This document shows, in pieces, positions 22,153 to 30,372 of a stretch of DNA of 64,000 nucleotides. Source of the stretch: Thiohalocapsa halophila. Lineage in GTDB: Bacteria > Pseudomonadota > Gammaproteobacteria > Chromatiales > Chromatiaceae. A program made the position numbers and the translations under genes. The DNA lies in NCBI RefSeq assembly GCF_016583825.1, contig NZ_NRRV01000012.1:1-64000 (forward strand). Reading direction: 5' to 3'. A model generated the notes under the pieces. That model had not been told where the DNA came from, did not search any database, and saw only the letters and a program-made list of their open reading frames with translations. The first letter of the stretch is position 1. Each line of letters begins with the position of its first letter.

Positions 22153-25059
22153 ATGAAAGACCCAGCCGTACACACAGACCAAGCCAACGGCCACACGGAG
22201 GTCAAAGAGACCACTTGTTACATGTGTGCGTGCCGCTGCGGCATCCGGGTGCACCTGCGCGAAGGCCAGGTCCGCTACATCGAGGGCAATCCCAACCATC
22301 CGCTCAACGAAGGCGTGATCTGCGCCAAGGGCAGCTCCGGCATCATGAAGCAGGTGTCGCCGGCGCGGCTCACCAAGCCGCTCAAGCGCAAGGCCGGCGC
22401 CAAGCGCGGCGAGTCGGAATTCGAGGAGATCTCGTGGGAAGAGGCCGTGGACATGCTCACCGAGCGCCTGGGCCGGCTGCGGGCCGAAGACCCGAAGAAA
22501 TTCGCGCTCTTCACCGGCCGCGACCAGATGCAGGCCCTGACCGGCATGTTCGCCAAGCAGTTCGGCACGCCGAACTACGCCGCCCACGGCGGCTTCTGCT
22601 CCGTGAACATGGCCACGGGCATGATCTACACCATCGGCGGCTCCTTCTGGGAGTTCGGCGGCCCGGACCTGGAGCGGGCCAAGCTGTTTGTGATGATCGG
22701 CACCGCCGAAGATCACCACTCCAATCCGCTCAAGATCCAGATCAGCAAGTTCAAGCGCCGCGGCGGGCGCTTCGTGTCCATCAATCCCATCCGCACCGGC
22801 TACTCGGCCATCGCCGACGAATGGGTGCCCATCAAGCCCGGCACCGATGGTGCGCTCTTCCTGGCGCTCATCCACGAGATCCTGAAGCTCGGCCTGTTCG
22901 ACCGCGAGTTCCTGGTGCAGTACACGAATGCGCCTGAGCTGGTCATCGACGACCCGAGCCGCGACGACCACGGCATGTTCTACCGCGACCCGGACGCGGA
23001 GGTCACCGAGGGCTGCACCGACCCGCAGAACAAGCTCTGGTGGGATCGCAACAAGAACGGGCCGGTGCTCACCCACACCGAGGGCGGCGACCCGCGCCTG
23101 ATGGGCAGCTACGAGCTGCCGGATGGGACCCCGGTGAAGCCGTCCTTCCAGCTGTTGAAGGAGCGCGTCGAGCCCTACACGCCCGAGTGGGCCGAGACCA
23201 TCACCGGCATCCCGGCGGACACCATCCGCCGCCTCGCCCACGAGATGGGTGTGACGGCCCGCGATCATAAAATCGAGCTGCCGATTCGCTGGACCGACTG
23301 TTGGGACAAGGAGCACGAGACCGTCACCGGCAACCCGGTGGCCTTCCACTCCATGCGCGGGCTCGCGGCCCATTCCAACGGCTTCCAGACTATCCGGTCC
23401 CTAAGCATCCTGATGACGGTGCTCGGCACCATCGACCGCCCAGGCGGCTTCCGCCACCGTGCCCCCTTCCCCAAGCCCATCCCGCCGTGTCCGAAGCCGC
23501 CGAATCATCCGGACGCCGTCCAACCGGATGCGCCGCTGGAAGGCCTGCCGCTCGGCTGGCCGGCGCGGCCCGAGGACCTGTTCGTCGACGACGACGGCAA
23601 GCCGGTGCGCATCGACAAGGCCTTCAGCTGGGAGTACCCGCTGGCGGCCCATGGGCTGATGCACAACGTCATCACCAACGCCTGGCGCGGTGATCCCTAT
23701 CCCATCGACACCCTGCTGCTGTTCATGGCCAACATGGCCTGGAACTCGTCGATGAACACCACCGCGGCGCGGCACATGCTCACCGACACCGACGAGAACG
23801 GTGAGTACAAGATCCCGTTTTTGGTGGTGTGCGATACCTATGCGTCCGAGACCGTCGCCTTCGCCGACCTGGTGCTGCCGGACACCACCTATCTGGAGCG
23901 CCACGATGTGCTCTCGATGCTGGATCGGCCCATCTCGGAGTTCGACGGCCCGGTGGACGCCGTGCGTCTGCCGGTGCTACCGCCCAAGGGCGAATGCCGG
24001 CCCTTCCAGGACGTGCTCATCGAGCTGGCCGGGCGCCTCAAGCTGCCGGCCTTCACCAAGCAGGACGGCACGCCGAAGTACCGCAACTACCCGGACTTCG
24101 TCGTCAACTACGAGACCTCGCCCGGCTCCGGGATCGGCTTTCTCGCCGGCTGGCGCGGCAAGTTCGGCGAGAAATACCTCAAGGGCGAGCCCAATCCGCG
24201 CCAGTGGGAGCAGTACGCAGCCAACAACTGCTTCTTCCACCACGAGCTACCGCGCAGCTATCAGTACATGCGCAACTGGAACAAGGGTTACCTGCACTGG
24301 GCAAGGGCGCATGCGCTGACGCGCTGGGCGGAGCCCATCACGCTGCATATCTACTCCGAGGTGCTGCAACGCTTCCGCGCGGCCGCCCAAGGCAAGTGGC
24401 CCGGGCGTCAGCCGCCGGACCACCTGCGCGAGCGCATCGAGACCTTCTTCGACCCGCTGCCCTTCCACTACGAGCCCCTGGAAGGCCAGATGCTGGACAA
24501 GACGCGCTTCCCGCTGGCGGCGCTCACCCAGCGGCCGATGGCCATGTATCACAGCTGGGACAGCCAGAACGCGTGGCTGCGGCAGATCCACAGTCACAAC
24601 TATCTGTTCGTGAACCCCAAGCTCGCCATCGCCCAGGGCATCGAGGACGGCGATTGGATCTGGGTGGAGTCCCATCTCGGGCGGGTGAAGTGCATGTGCC
24701 GCTACTCCGAGGCCGTCGAGCCCGGCACCGTCTGGACCTGGAACGCTATCGGTAAGGCGGCCGGTGCCTGGGCGCTGGACCCCAAGGCGGACGAATCCAA
24801 GAAGGGCTTCCTGTTGAACCACCTGATCGGCGAGGAGCTGCCGGACGGCGGCGCCGGCAATCACTTCTCGAACTCCGACCCGATCACCGGCCAGGCAGCC
24901 TGGTTCGACTTGCGGGTTCGCATCTATAAGGCCGAAGGCCCGCAAGAGGACCAAATCACCGAGCCCCAGTTCGCGCCCATGAAGAGTCTGCCCGGTCAGG
25001 AGGTACGCCCGCGCTCGCGCTGGCAGTCTTATGTGGCGGGGGTGTTTGGGCGGAAATAG
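22153..25059 (+). CDS. soeA: sulfite dehydrogenase (quinone) molybdopterin subunit SoeA
   Basis: The 968-residue molybdopterin oxidoreductase is without an export signal, as expected for the cytoplasmic SoeA. An N-terminal 4Fe-4S site is formed by Cys22, Cys25, Cys29 and Cys57 (CYMCACRCG, GVICAKG). MGD-binding segments follow (FTGRDQMQALTG, FVMIGTAEDHHSNPLK, MANMAWNSSMNT) with the C-terminal molydopterin-dinucleotide domain (HSHNYLFVNPKLA). With SoeB and SoeC it oxidises sulfite to sulfate at the cytoplasmic face, feeding the quinone pool. Length and neighbours match the Allochromatium type. Confidence 0.88.
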   Translation: MKDPAVHTDQANGHTEVKETTCYMCACRCGIRVHLREGQVRYIEGNPNHPLNEGVICAKGSSGIMKQVSPARLTKPLKRKAGAKRGESEFEEISWEEAVDMLTERLGRLRAEDPKKFALFTGRDQMQALTGMFAKQFGTPNYAAHGGFCSVNMATGMIYTIGGSFWEFGGPDLERAKLFVMIGTAEDHHSNPLKIQISKFKRRGGRFVSINPIRTGYSAIADEWVPIKPGTDGALFLALIHEILKLGLFDREFLVQYTNAPELVIDDPSRDDHGMFYRDPDAEVTEGCTDPQNKLWWDRNKNGPVLTHTEGGDPRLMGSYELPDGTPVKPSFQLLKERVEPYTPEWAETITGIPADTIRRLAHEMGVTARDHKIELPIRWTDCWDKEHETVTGNPVAFHSMRGLAAHSNGFQTIRSLSILMTVLGTIDRPGGFRHRAPFPKPIPPCPKPPNHPDAVQPDAPLEGLPLGWPARPEDLFVDDDGKPVRIDKAFSWEYPLAAHGLMHNVITNAWRGDPYPIDTLLLFMANMAWNSSMNTTAARHMLTDTDENGEYKIPFLVVCDTYASETVAFADLVLPDTTYLERHDVLSMLDRPISEFDGPVDAVRLPVLPPKGECRPFQDVLIELAGRLKLPAFTKQDGTPKYRNYPDFVVNYETSPGSGIGFLAGWRGKFGEKYLKGEPNPRQWEQYAANNCFFHHELPRSYQYMRNWNKGYLHWARAHALTRWAEPITLHIYSEVLQRFRAAAQGKWPGRQPPDHLRERIETFFDPLPFHYEPLEGQMLDKTRFPLAALTQRPMAMYHSWDSQNAWLRQIHSHNYLFVNPKLAIAQGIEDGDWIWVESHLGRVKCMCRYSEAVEPGTVWTWNAIGKAAGAWALDPKADESKKGFLLNHLIGEELPDGGAGNHFSNSDPITGQAAWFDLRVRIYKAEGPQEDQITEPQFAPMKSLPGQEVRPRSRWQSYVAGVFGRK

Positions 25060-25087
25060 TACGGAGTACGAAGTCCGGAGTACGGGG
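25060..25087. repeat. heptanucleotide repeat array, left of S23p gene
   Basis: Four 7-base units follow directly after the soeA stop: TACGGAG, TACGAAG, TCCGGAG, TACGGGG. They are the inverse orientation of the array at 25563-25618. Confidence 0.75.
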
Positions 25088-25112
25088 TCGCAACCCTCGG
25101 AAGGCGGAGCTG

Positions 25113-25496
25113 ATGGCCGGGGTGCGGCGCTTTGAGGAGTGGATTGCGTGGCAAAGGGCGCGTGCTCTGACTGCCGAGATTTATCGGATCACCGCAGTCG
25201 GGCCGTTTCAACGTGACTTCGCGTTGCGGGATCAGGTCCGTCGAGCTGCTGTGTCGATCATGTCGAACATCGCGGAGGGCCATGAACGCTACAGCCGGAC
25301 CGAGTTCAAGCGCTTCCTGTCGATTGCGCGCGGATCGGCCGCAGAGGTCCGAAGTCAGCTGTACGTTGCGTTGGATCTCAGTTATGTCGATGCGGCGACC
25401 TTCTCCCGACTCATCCAGGAGTGCGTCGAGATCAGCCGTTTGATCGGTCGAATGTATGCGACCGTGGACCAACAGCAACCCGCGCCTCCAACCTGA
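25113..25496 (+). CDS. four-helix-bundle protein of the S23 intervening-sequence family
   Basis: The 127-residue protein is typical of the family (TIGR02436-like): FEEWIAWQRARALTAEIYRIT, LRDQVRRAAVSIMSNIAEGHERYS, FLSIARGSAAEVRSQLYVA and a final helix. The family is named from ORFs in 23S rRNA intervening sequences but is widespread in intergenic positions, with unclear function. It interrupts the soeA-soeB operon and lies between inverted heptamer arrays, which suggests insertion as a cassette. The usual soe operon has no such gene. Confidence 0.85.
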   Translation: MAGVRRFEEWIAWQRARALTAEIYRITAVGPFQRDFALRDQVRRAAVSIMSNIAEGHERYSRTEFKRFLSIARGSAAEVRSQLYVALDLSYVDAATFSRLIQECVEISRLIGRMYATVDQQQPAPPT

Positions 25497-25562
25497 GCAC
25501 CCTTGCAGCTCCCAGGTCGTGCCCGGATGAACAATGTGCTCAGCGGATATGTGAGGCGGCAA

Positions 25563-25618
25563 CCGTACTTCGTACCCCGTACTTCGTACTCCCTACTACC
25601 TACGCCGTAATCCGTACT
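25563..25618. repeat. heptanucleotide repeat array, right of S23p gene
   Basis: Eight 7-base units such as CCGTACT, TCGTACC and TCGTACT run up to about 40 bases before soeB. They are inverted relative to the array after soeA, so the two arrays bracket the S23p gene. Confidence 0.75.
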
Positions 25619-25657
25619 CTTTCCAGTCGATCAGCAGTTTTTGAAGCCGAAAGACCA

Positions 25658-26380
25658 ATGACCCAACTCGCCCTAGTAATCGACCTCAACGTCTGCGTCG
25701 GCTGCCATGCCTGCGTGACTTCCTGCAAGCAGTGGAACGCCTCCGGGTGGGCCGGGCCCATGGTGGATGAGAATCCCTATGGCGCGGACCCCACCGGGAC
25801 CTTCTTCAACCGGGTGCAGACCTTCGAGGTCGGCAGCTATCCGGCGACGGAGACGGTGCACTTCCCGAAGTCCTGCCTGCATTGCGAAGAGCCGCCCTGC
25901 GTGCCCGTCTGTCCCACCGGCGCCAGTTACAAGCGCGAGGACAACGGCGTCGTGCTGGTGGACTACGACAAGTGCATCGGCTGCAAGTACTGCTCCTGGG
26001 CCTGCCCCTATGGCGTGCGCGAGCTCGACGAGCAGCAGCAGGTGATGAAAAAGTGCACGCTCTGCATCGACCGCATCACCGATCAGTCACTGCCGGAGAA
26101 GGAGCGCCAGCCCGCCTGCGTGCTGGCCTGTCCCACTAGTGCGCGGCTCTTCGGCGATGTGCACGACCCGGATTCGGAGGTCTCGGTAGCCATTCGTGAG
26201 CGCGGTGGCTATGCGTTGATGCCCGAATGGGGCACCAAGCCGGCCAACCACTACCTACCGCGGCAGAAGACGCGCATGCACATCAGCGAGGACGAGCTGC
26301 AGCGCGCCGACAACCCGCTGACCAAGGAAGACCTCACCGTCTACACGGGCGAAGAGACCCTCGACGACGTCACTTGGTAA
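25658..26380 (+). CDS. soeB: sulfite dehydrogenase iron-sulfur subunit SoeB
   Basis: The 240-residue ferredoxin-like electron-transfer subunit carries four Cys clusters: CVGCHACVTSCKQWN, CLHCEEPPCVPVCPTGA, CIGCKYCSWACPYG and CTLCIDRI with CVLACP. This is the DmsB/PhsB pattern of four 4Fe-4S centres. It passes electrons from SoeA to SoeC. The ATG at 25658 follows AAGACCA and begins MTQLALVIDLN, the natural start of this family. Confidence 0.9.
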   Translation: MTQLALVIDLNVCVGCHACVTSCKQWNASGWAGPMVDENPYGADPTGTFFNRVQTFEVGSYPATETVHFPKSCLHCEEPPCVPVCPTGASYKREDNGVVLVDYDKCIGCKYCSWACPYGVRELDEQQQVMKKCTLCIDRITDQSLPEKERQPACVLACPTSARLFGDVHDPDSEVSVAIRERGGYALMPEWGTKPANHYLPRQKTRMHISEDELQRADNPLTKEDLTVYTGEETLDDVTW

Positions 26381-26388
26381 CCGCTCGG

Positions 26389-26409
26389 GCCGGGCGCCAG
26401 ACGCCCGGC
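26389..26409. other. hairpin between soeB and soeC
   Basis: GCCGGGCG, loop CCAGA, CGCCCGGC forms a perfect 8-bp GC stem without a T-run. It more likely affects mRNA stability or stoichiometry between soeB and soeC than full termination. Confidence 0.45.
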
Positions 26410-26507
26410 TCATGGCCGACCGGCGTAAGCTCACGCCAGAAACCACAAAGAAATTAGGACAATGAACGGGCGCAGGTCGCCCGGGCGACGACACTGGAAC
26501 CAACCCT

Positions 26508-27488
26508 ATGCATCCCGCCTTCTCCGTTATCTTCCTGACCACGCTCATCGGCGCTGGTCAGGGGCTTTTCCTCGCCCTGTTCACGGGGCAGCTGTACGCC
26601 AGCATCAAGCTCATCGAGCCGCAGGACGCCAACTTCTACGCCATCGGCAGCGCGCTGGCACTGGGCCTGCTGATCGCCGGTCTCGGTGCGTCCTTCCTCC
26701 ACTTGGGGCGCCCGGAGCGGGCTTGGCGCGCTGCCTCCATGTGGCGCACGTCCTGGCTATCGCGGGAGGTGATCGTGCTGCCCATGATGATGGGCGTGGT
26801 CTTCTTCTATGGCCTCTTCCATTATCTCGGTTGGACCCAGCCGTGGCTCGTCGCCGGCGACGGCGCGCTGCCCATCGATGTCACCATGGTGCTTGGATTC
26901 GTCGGTGTCATCGTGACCTTCGCGTTGTTCGTCTGCACCGGCATGATCTATGCCAGCGTGAAGTTCCTAGAGGAGTGGCACTCGCCCTACACCATCGCGA
27001 ATTTCACCCTGCTGGGTATGGCCTCCGGCTTCATGCTGGCGGCGGCCTATTCGGCCTATTTGGGCAATCACCTAGTGGGCTTCTATGGCACCTGGGCGGT
27101 GATCTTCACCGTACTCGGGCTCGGCACGCGCATCGCATCGCTGATCCGCAACGCAACCCTGAAGCACAAGAGCACGTTGCAGACCGCCATCGGCGTGCGC
27201 CACCGCAAGATCGTACAGAAGTCCCAGGGCTTCACGGCGAGCTCCTTCAACACGCGGGAGTTCTTCCATCACCAGAGCCCCGAATTCCTGAAGCTGGTGC
27301 GCCTGGTCTTCCTGGTCCTGGTGTTCCCGGTGCCGCTGTTGCTGATCGGCGTTTCCTATGTTTTGGAGTCGCCGACGCTGCCTATCGCGGCCTTCGTGAT
27401 CCAGTACCTGGGCTTGGTGGCCGAGCGTTGGTACTTCTTCGCCGAGGCCAACCATCCGCAGAATCTGTACTACCAGAGCATCTCGTAG
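26508..27488 (+). CDS. soeC: sulfite dehydrogenase membrane anchor SoeC
   Basis: The 326-residue integral membrane protein is of the DmsC type. About eight hydrophobic helices are visible, starting FSVIFLTTLIGAGQGLFLAL, then LGRPERAWRAASMWRTSWLSRE, a conserved loop. It anchors SoeAB and delivers electrons to quinone. It lies 127 bases after soeB with a hairpin in between and is the last gene of the operon. Confidence 0.88.
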   Translation: MHPAFSVIFLTTLIGAGQGLFLALFTGQLYASIKLIEPQDANFYAIGSALALGLLIAGLGASFLHLGRPERAWRAASMWRTSWLSREVIVLPMMMGVVFFYGLFHYLGWTQPWLVAGDGALPIDVTMVLGFVGVIVTFALFVCTGMIYASVKFLEEWHSPYTIANFTLLGMASGFMLAAAYSAYLGNHLVGFYGTWAVIFTVLGLGTRIASLIRNATLKHKSTLQTAIGVRHRKIVQKSQGFTASSFNTREFFHHQSPEFLKLVRLVFLVLVFPVPLLLIGVSYVLESPTLPIAAFVIQYLGLVAERWYFFAEANHPQNLYYQSIS

Positions 27489-27729
27489 CCTTGGCCGATT
27501 CCGGTTGCTCACGCGCTGCGCTCCCGGAGCGCGGCTCTGCGCAGCCGGAGTCATCGTGAGTGTCTTGCCGGCGGTTGGTGTGGAGGATGCTGCTGGCGGG
27601 AATGCAGGACCTGTCGGGTTGTGGGTGGTGACGCCGACAGCGAGAGGGCCGCGTTGCGGCCCCCCCCCGGTGTGAGTGAGCTTGTGCGTGAGCTGTGGCT
27701 CAGGACGGGCCCGGACCTGGATGCTCGGG

Positions 27730-27990
27730 TCAGTCGAGTCCGCACATGCCTGTGCCGCAGCCGCCGGCGCCGCAGGCGGGTGCCGGGTCGAAGCCGCTAC
27801 CGAGGTTGTTGCTGCCGATGAGGTTGCCGCCGGTGGCGAGGCGCTGCACCGGCGTGTCGGCGGGGGTGTCGCCGCAGTCGAGGCTGGCGCGCTCGCAGAG
27901 CTCGCCCCAGGTGGCCAGCTTCTCGCTCATGCGATGGCTGACTTCGACGACGCGGCCGTTGGCTTCACAGCGGTAATCGTAGGTGGGCAT
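27730..27990 (-). CDS. FmdB family zinc-ribbon protein
   Basis: The 86-residue protein starts MPTYDYRCEANGRVVEVSHRM, the FmdB/regulatory zinc-ribbon signature. The usual second CxxC is replaced by a Cys/Gly-rich tail (ACGAGGCGTGMCGLD). AGGAG precedes the ATG on the minus strand. The function of the family is unclear; the protein is a small putative regulator or metal-binding protein. It lies convergently after soeC. Confidence 0.75.
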   Translation of the reverse strand: MPTYDYRCEANGRVVEVSHRMSEKLATWGELCERASLDCGDTPADTPVQRLATGGNLIGSNNLGSGFDPAPACGAGGCGTGMCGLD

Positions 27991-28156
27991 GGAAGGCTCC
28001 TATATCGATGCTTTCTAATATGCGCTCATTATATCCACAGGCGCCGTTGCTGCAATCCGGTTGGAGCAAGCACACCGCAGACGTGCGCCCTGCGGTTTCC
28101 GCGGGCGCCAGTGCTTGCCGCCCGTGCTCCTCGCCCGTGCTCCTCGCCCGTGCGCC

Positions 28157-28696
28157 TCACTCCCGGCCCGCCGCCCACAGGTGCCCGCGCAGCCCGATGC
28201 CGGGCGTGTAGCCCACGGCGCCGAAGCGGATGTCGCCGTTGCCGTCCAGCACGAAGCTCGCCGGCACGCCGCGCACGCCCCAGGCGCTTGCGATCTCGCC
28301 ATAGGGGTCGGCGACGGCGTCGAAGCCCAAGTCGCGCTCGCGGAGATAACCGGCGATCTCGCGCTCGCCACCGGATTGCATGGCGACGGTGACGACCTGA
28401 TAGTCGCGGCTCAGGGCATCGACGCTCCCTTCCTCAAGCTTGCAGGTGGGGCACCAGGTGGCCCAGAAATGCACCAGCACCGGCTCGCCCCGCAGATCGG
28501 CGAGGCTGACCTCGGCCCCGCGCACCGTCTGCGCCGACAGCGGCGGCGCGCTGCCGGAGGCGAGCGGTCGCGACTTATACCACTGGACCCCGAAAAAGAT
28601 GACCAACACCACCAGCAGATTCACCAGCAGTCCACGCCAGCGGCGTCGCTTCGGCTTGTCGGCAGCGGGGCTGGCGGGGGCTTCGGATTCGGACAT
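28157..28696 (-). CDS. TlpA-like thioredoxin-fold protein, membrane-anchored
   Basis: The 179-residue protein has a cytoplasmic Arg-rich N-terminus, one membrane anchor (LLVNLLVVLVIFFGVQWY) and a periplasmic thioredoxin domain with active site WCPTCK and the cis-Pro loop VRGVPASFVLDGNG. TlpA/DsbE-type proteins reduce periplasmic disulfides, for example during cytochrome c maturation. It is divergent from, and overlaps, the upstream part of the exported rhodanese gene, suggesting a shared role in periplasmic sulfur chemistry. Confidence 0.82.
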   Translation of the reverse strand: MSESEAPASPAADKPKRRRWRGLLVNLLVVLVIFFGVQWYKSRPLASGSAPPLSAQTVRGAEVSLADLRGEPVLVHFWATWCPTCKLEEGSVDALSRDYQVVTVAMQSGGEREIAGYLRERDLGFDAVADPYGEIASAWGVRGVPASFVLDGNGDIRFGAVGYTPGIGLRGHLWAAGRE

Positions 28697-29441
28697 CGGT
28701 TGGATCCTCGCTCACGGACGACAGAAGGGGAGGGCGGGCAGGGGCGCGCGGCACAAGGGCCTGGGCTTCGCGCCGCTGTCGGCCTTGGTCCTGGCGCTGG
28801 CGGCGTCGGCGTCCTTTGCCGCGGACACCGACGAAGATGTGTTCGACCTGCAAAATCTCAGCGTCAAGATCGCCGAGGATCTGCCCTACATCGAGATGCC
28901 CCACGGCGGCGGGACGGTGACGGTGCTGCGCTACCAGGACCCGAGCCATCGCATCGTGCCGCCCTACGACAAGACCGGCCGACCCTGTCCGCCCTACTGC
29001 GTGCAGCCCATGCAGATCGCACCCGGTGTGGAGACCATCGGCGAGCTGGAGATGCTGGACTACATGCAGCGCATCGCCGACGGTGACCCGAGCGTGCTGC
29101 TCATCGACTCGCGTACCGCCGAATGGGTCGCGCGCGGCACCATTCCGGGCGCCGTGAACATCCCCTACAAGCGGCTCGATCCCGCGTTTGCGTCGCCCGA
29201 GCAGATTACCGAGCTGCTGACGCTGGAGTTTGGTGCGGCGAGCGCCGACGGCATCTGGAGCTTCGACGCCGTGAAGACCCTGGTGTTCTTCTGCAACGGC
29301 GCCTGGTGCGGGCAGTCCCCCACCAATATCAAGGCTCTGCTGGGCTTCGGCTATCCGGCGCATCGCATCAAATGGTATCGGGGCGGCATGCAGGCATGGG
29401 AGTCCTTGGGGCTGACGACGGTGCGGCCGGCGGATTCGTGA
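28656..29441 (+). CDS. exported rhodanese-domain protein, start uncertain
   Basis: A signal-like hydrophobic stretch (FAPLSALVLALAASASFA) precedes a region with RPCPPYCVQPM. A rhodanese domain follows with DSRTAEWVARGTIPGAVNIPY and the active loop CNGAWCGQSP. It likely handles sulfane sulfur in the periplasm. No ATG lies near the signal peptide. In-frame options are TTG at 28656 (used) and ATG at 28599, and both overlap the divergent TlpA gene. The end is certain and the start is not. Confidence 0.72.
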   Translation: MSAAGLAGASDSDIGWILAHGRQKGRAGRGARHKGLGFAPLSALVLALAASASFAADTDEDVFDLQNLSVKIAEDLPYIEMPHGGGTVTVLRYQDPSHRIVPPYDKTGRPCPPYCVQPMQIAPGVETIGELEMLDYMQRIADGDPSVLLIDSRTAEWVARGTIPGAVNIPYKRLDPAFASPEQITELLTLEFGAASADGIWSFDAVKTLVFFCNGAWCGQSPTNIKALLGFGYPAHRIKWYRGGMQAWESLGLTTVRPADS

Positions 29442-29515
29442 CGCCGGGCAACGGACGCCGGTGACCCCAAAGCTCAACCTGGTGCGCTGAGCCCCGAATG
29501 AAGCTGCGCCCGGGG

Positions 29516-29546
29516 AGGATGGGCTTCGCTTCGCGCTACCCATCCT
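29516..29546. repeat. intergenic hairpin repeat (GGATGGG/CCCATCC type)
   Basis: AGGATGGG and CCCATCCT are perfect 8-base arms around CTTCGCTTCGCGCTA. This layout is a common dispersed repeat in proteobacterial genomes. It overlaps the stop codon of the leftward solute-binding protein gene and lies between two convergent genes, so it may also slow transcription. Confidence 0.5.
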
Positions 29547-30372
29547 ACGGCGCCACCTGCACCCGCGTGCGCATCCAGCGGTTCACCAGCTGGGTGAGTC
29601 TGCCGGACTCACGCCAGCGGCGCAGGACCATGTCGATGCCGGAGAGGAGCAGGCGCTCTTCGGCGCGTACCACCCAGGCCGCGCGCTCGTCGGTCAGGGG
29701 CTGGTAGATGCCGATGAGCTGCTCTTCGGCGCTGTCCGCGGCGACGGCCCAGACCGTCGGCGCCGCGTGGATGAACAGATCCACCTCACCACCGCGCAGG
29801 GCCGCGATGCCGTCGGCTACGTCCGCAAAGGGCACGCGCTCGGCACGCGGCATGCGCGACTGCACGAAGCGCGCGCCGGCGGTGCCCTGCTGGTAGCCGA
29901 CGCGGGCCGCCGTGGTGATGATGTCCACGGGCCGGGCGAAGCGGGCGACGTCGGCGCCGCGGATCAGGGCCATCTGTCCCGTTTCGAACAGCGGGCTGCT
30001 GGCGGCGAGGCCCAAGGCCGTCAGGTCCGCCTCGGGCAGGGTGGAGAGCATCAGGTCGATGCGCCCGCCGCGCAGCGCGTCCACCAGCCGCGCCTCCGGC
30101 ATTTCCTGTATCTGGAGGTCGCGGTCGAGGTCATCCGCCAGCGCTCGGGCGAGGTCGATGCTGAGACCCCGCAGCACGCCGCGGTGGAAGAAGGCCAGCG
30201 GCGGGCCGCTGGCGGCGACCCCCAGCCGCAGCGTCGGGCGCTCCGGCGCGGCGGCACCCGTCTGTGCCGCGGCAAAGGGTGCACCGAGTGCCAGCCCCGC
30301 GAGCCCACCCAGCCAGCGGCGGCGCGCCCGGTTGGGCCTGATGGCCTCGGGTCGGCCGACGGCGCGGCTCAA
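29545..30372 (-). CDS. family 3 extracellular solute-binding protein
   Basis: The 275-residue protein has a signal sequence (RRRWLGGLAGLALGAPFAAAQ, possibly Tat-like) followed by a type II periplasmic binding fold: GPPLAFFHRGVLRGLSIDLA, GRIDLMLSTL, GYQQGTAGARF. The ligand is probably an amino acid or similar small molecule. No permease genes are adjacent. I chose the TTG at 30372, whose TTGA overlaps the cysG stop, implying coupling to siroheme synthesis. ORF extension to 30432 would lie inside cysG. Confidence 0.7.
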   Translation of the reverse strand: MSRAVGRPEAIRPNRARRRWLGGLAGLALGAPFAAAQTGAAAPERPTLRLGVAASGPPLAFFHRGVLRGLSIDLARALADDLDRDLQIQEMPEARLVDALRGGRIDLMLSTLPEADLTALGLAASSPLFETGQMALIRGADVARFARPVDIITTAARVGYQQGTAGARFVQSRMPRAERVPFADVADGIAALRGGEVDLFIHAAPTVWAVAADSAEEQLIGIYQPLTDERAAWVVRAEERLLLSGIDMVLRRWRESGRLTQLVNRWMRTRVQVAP

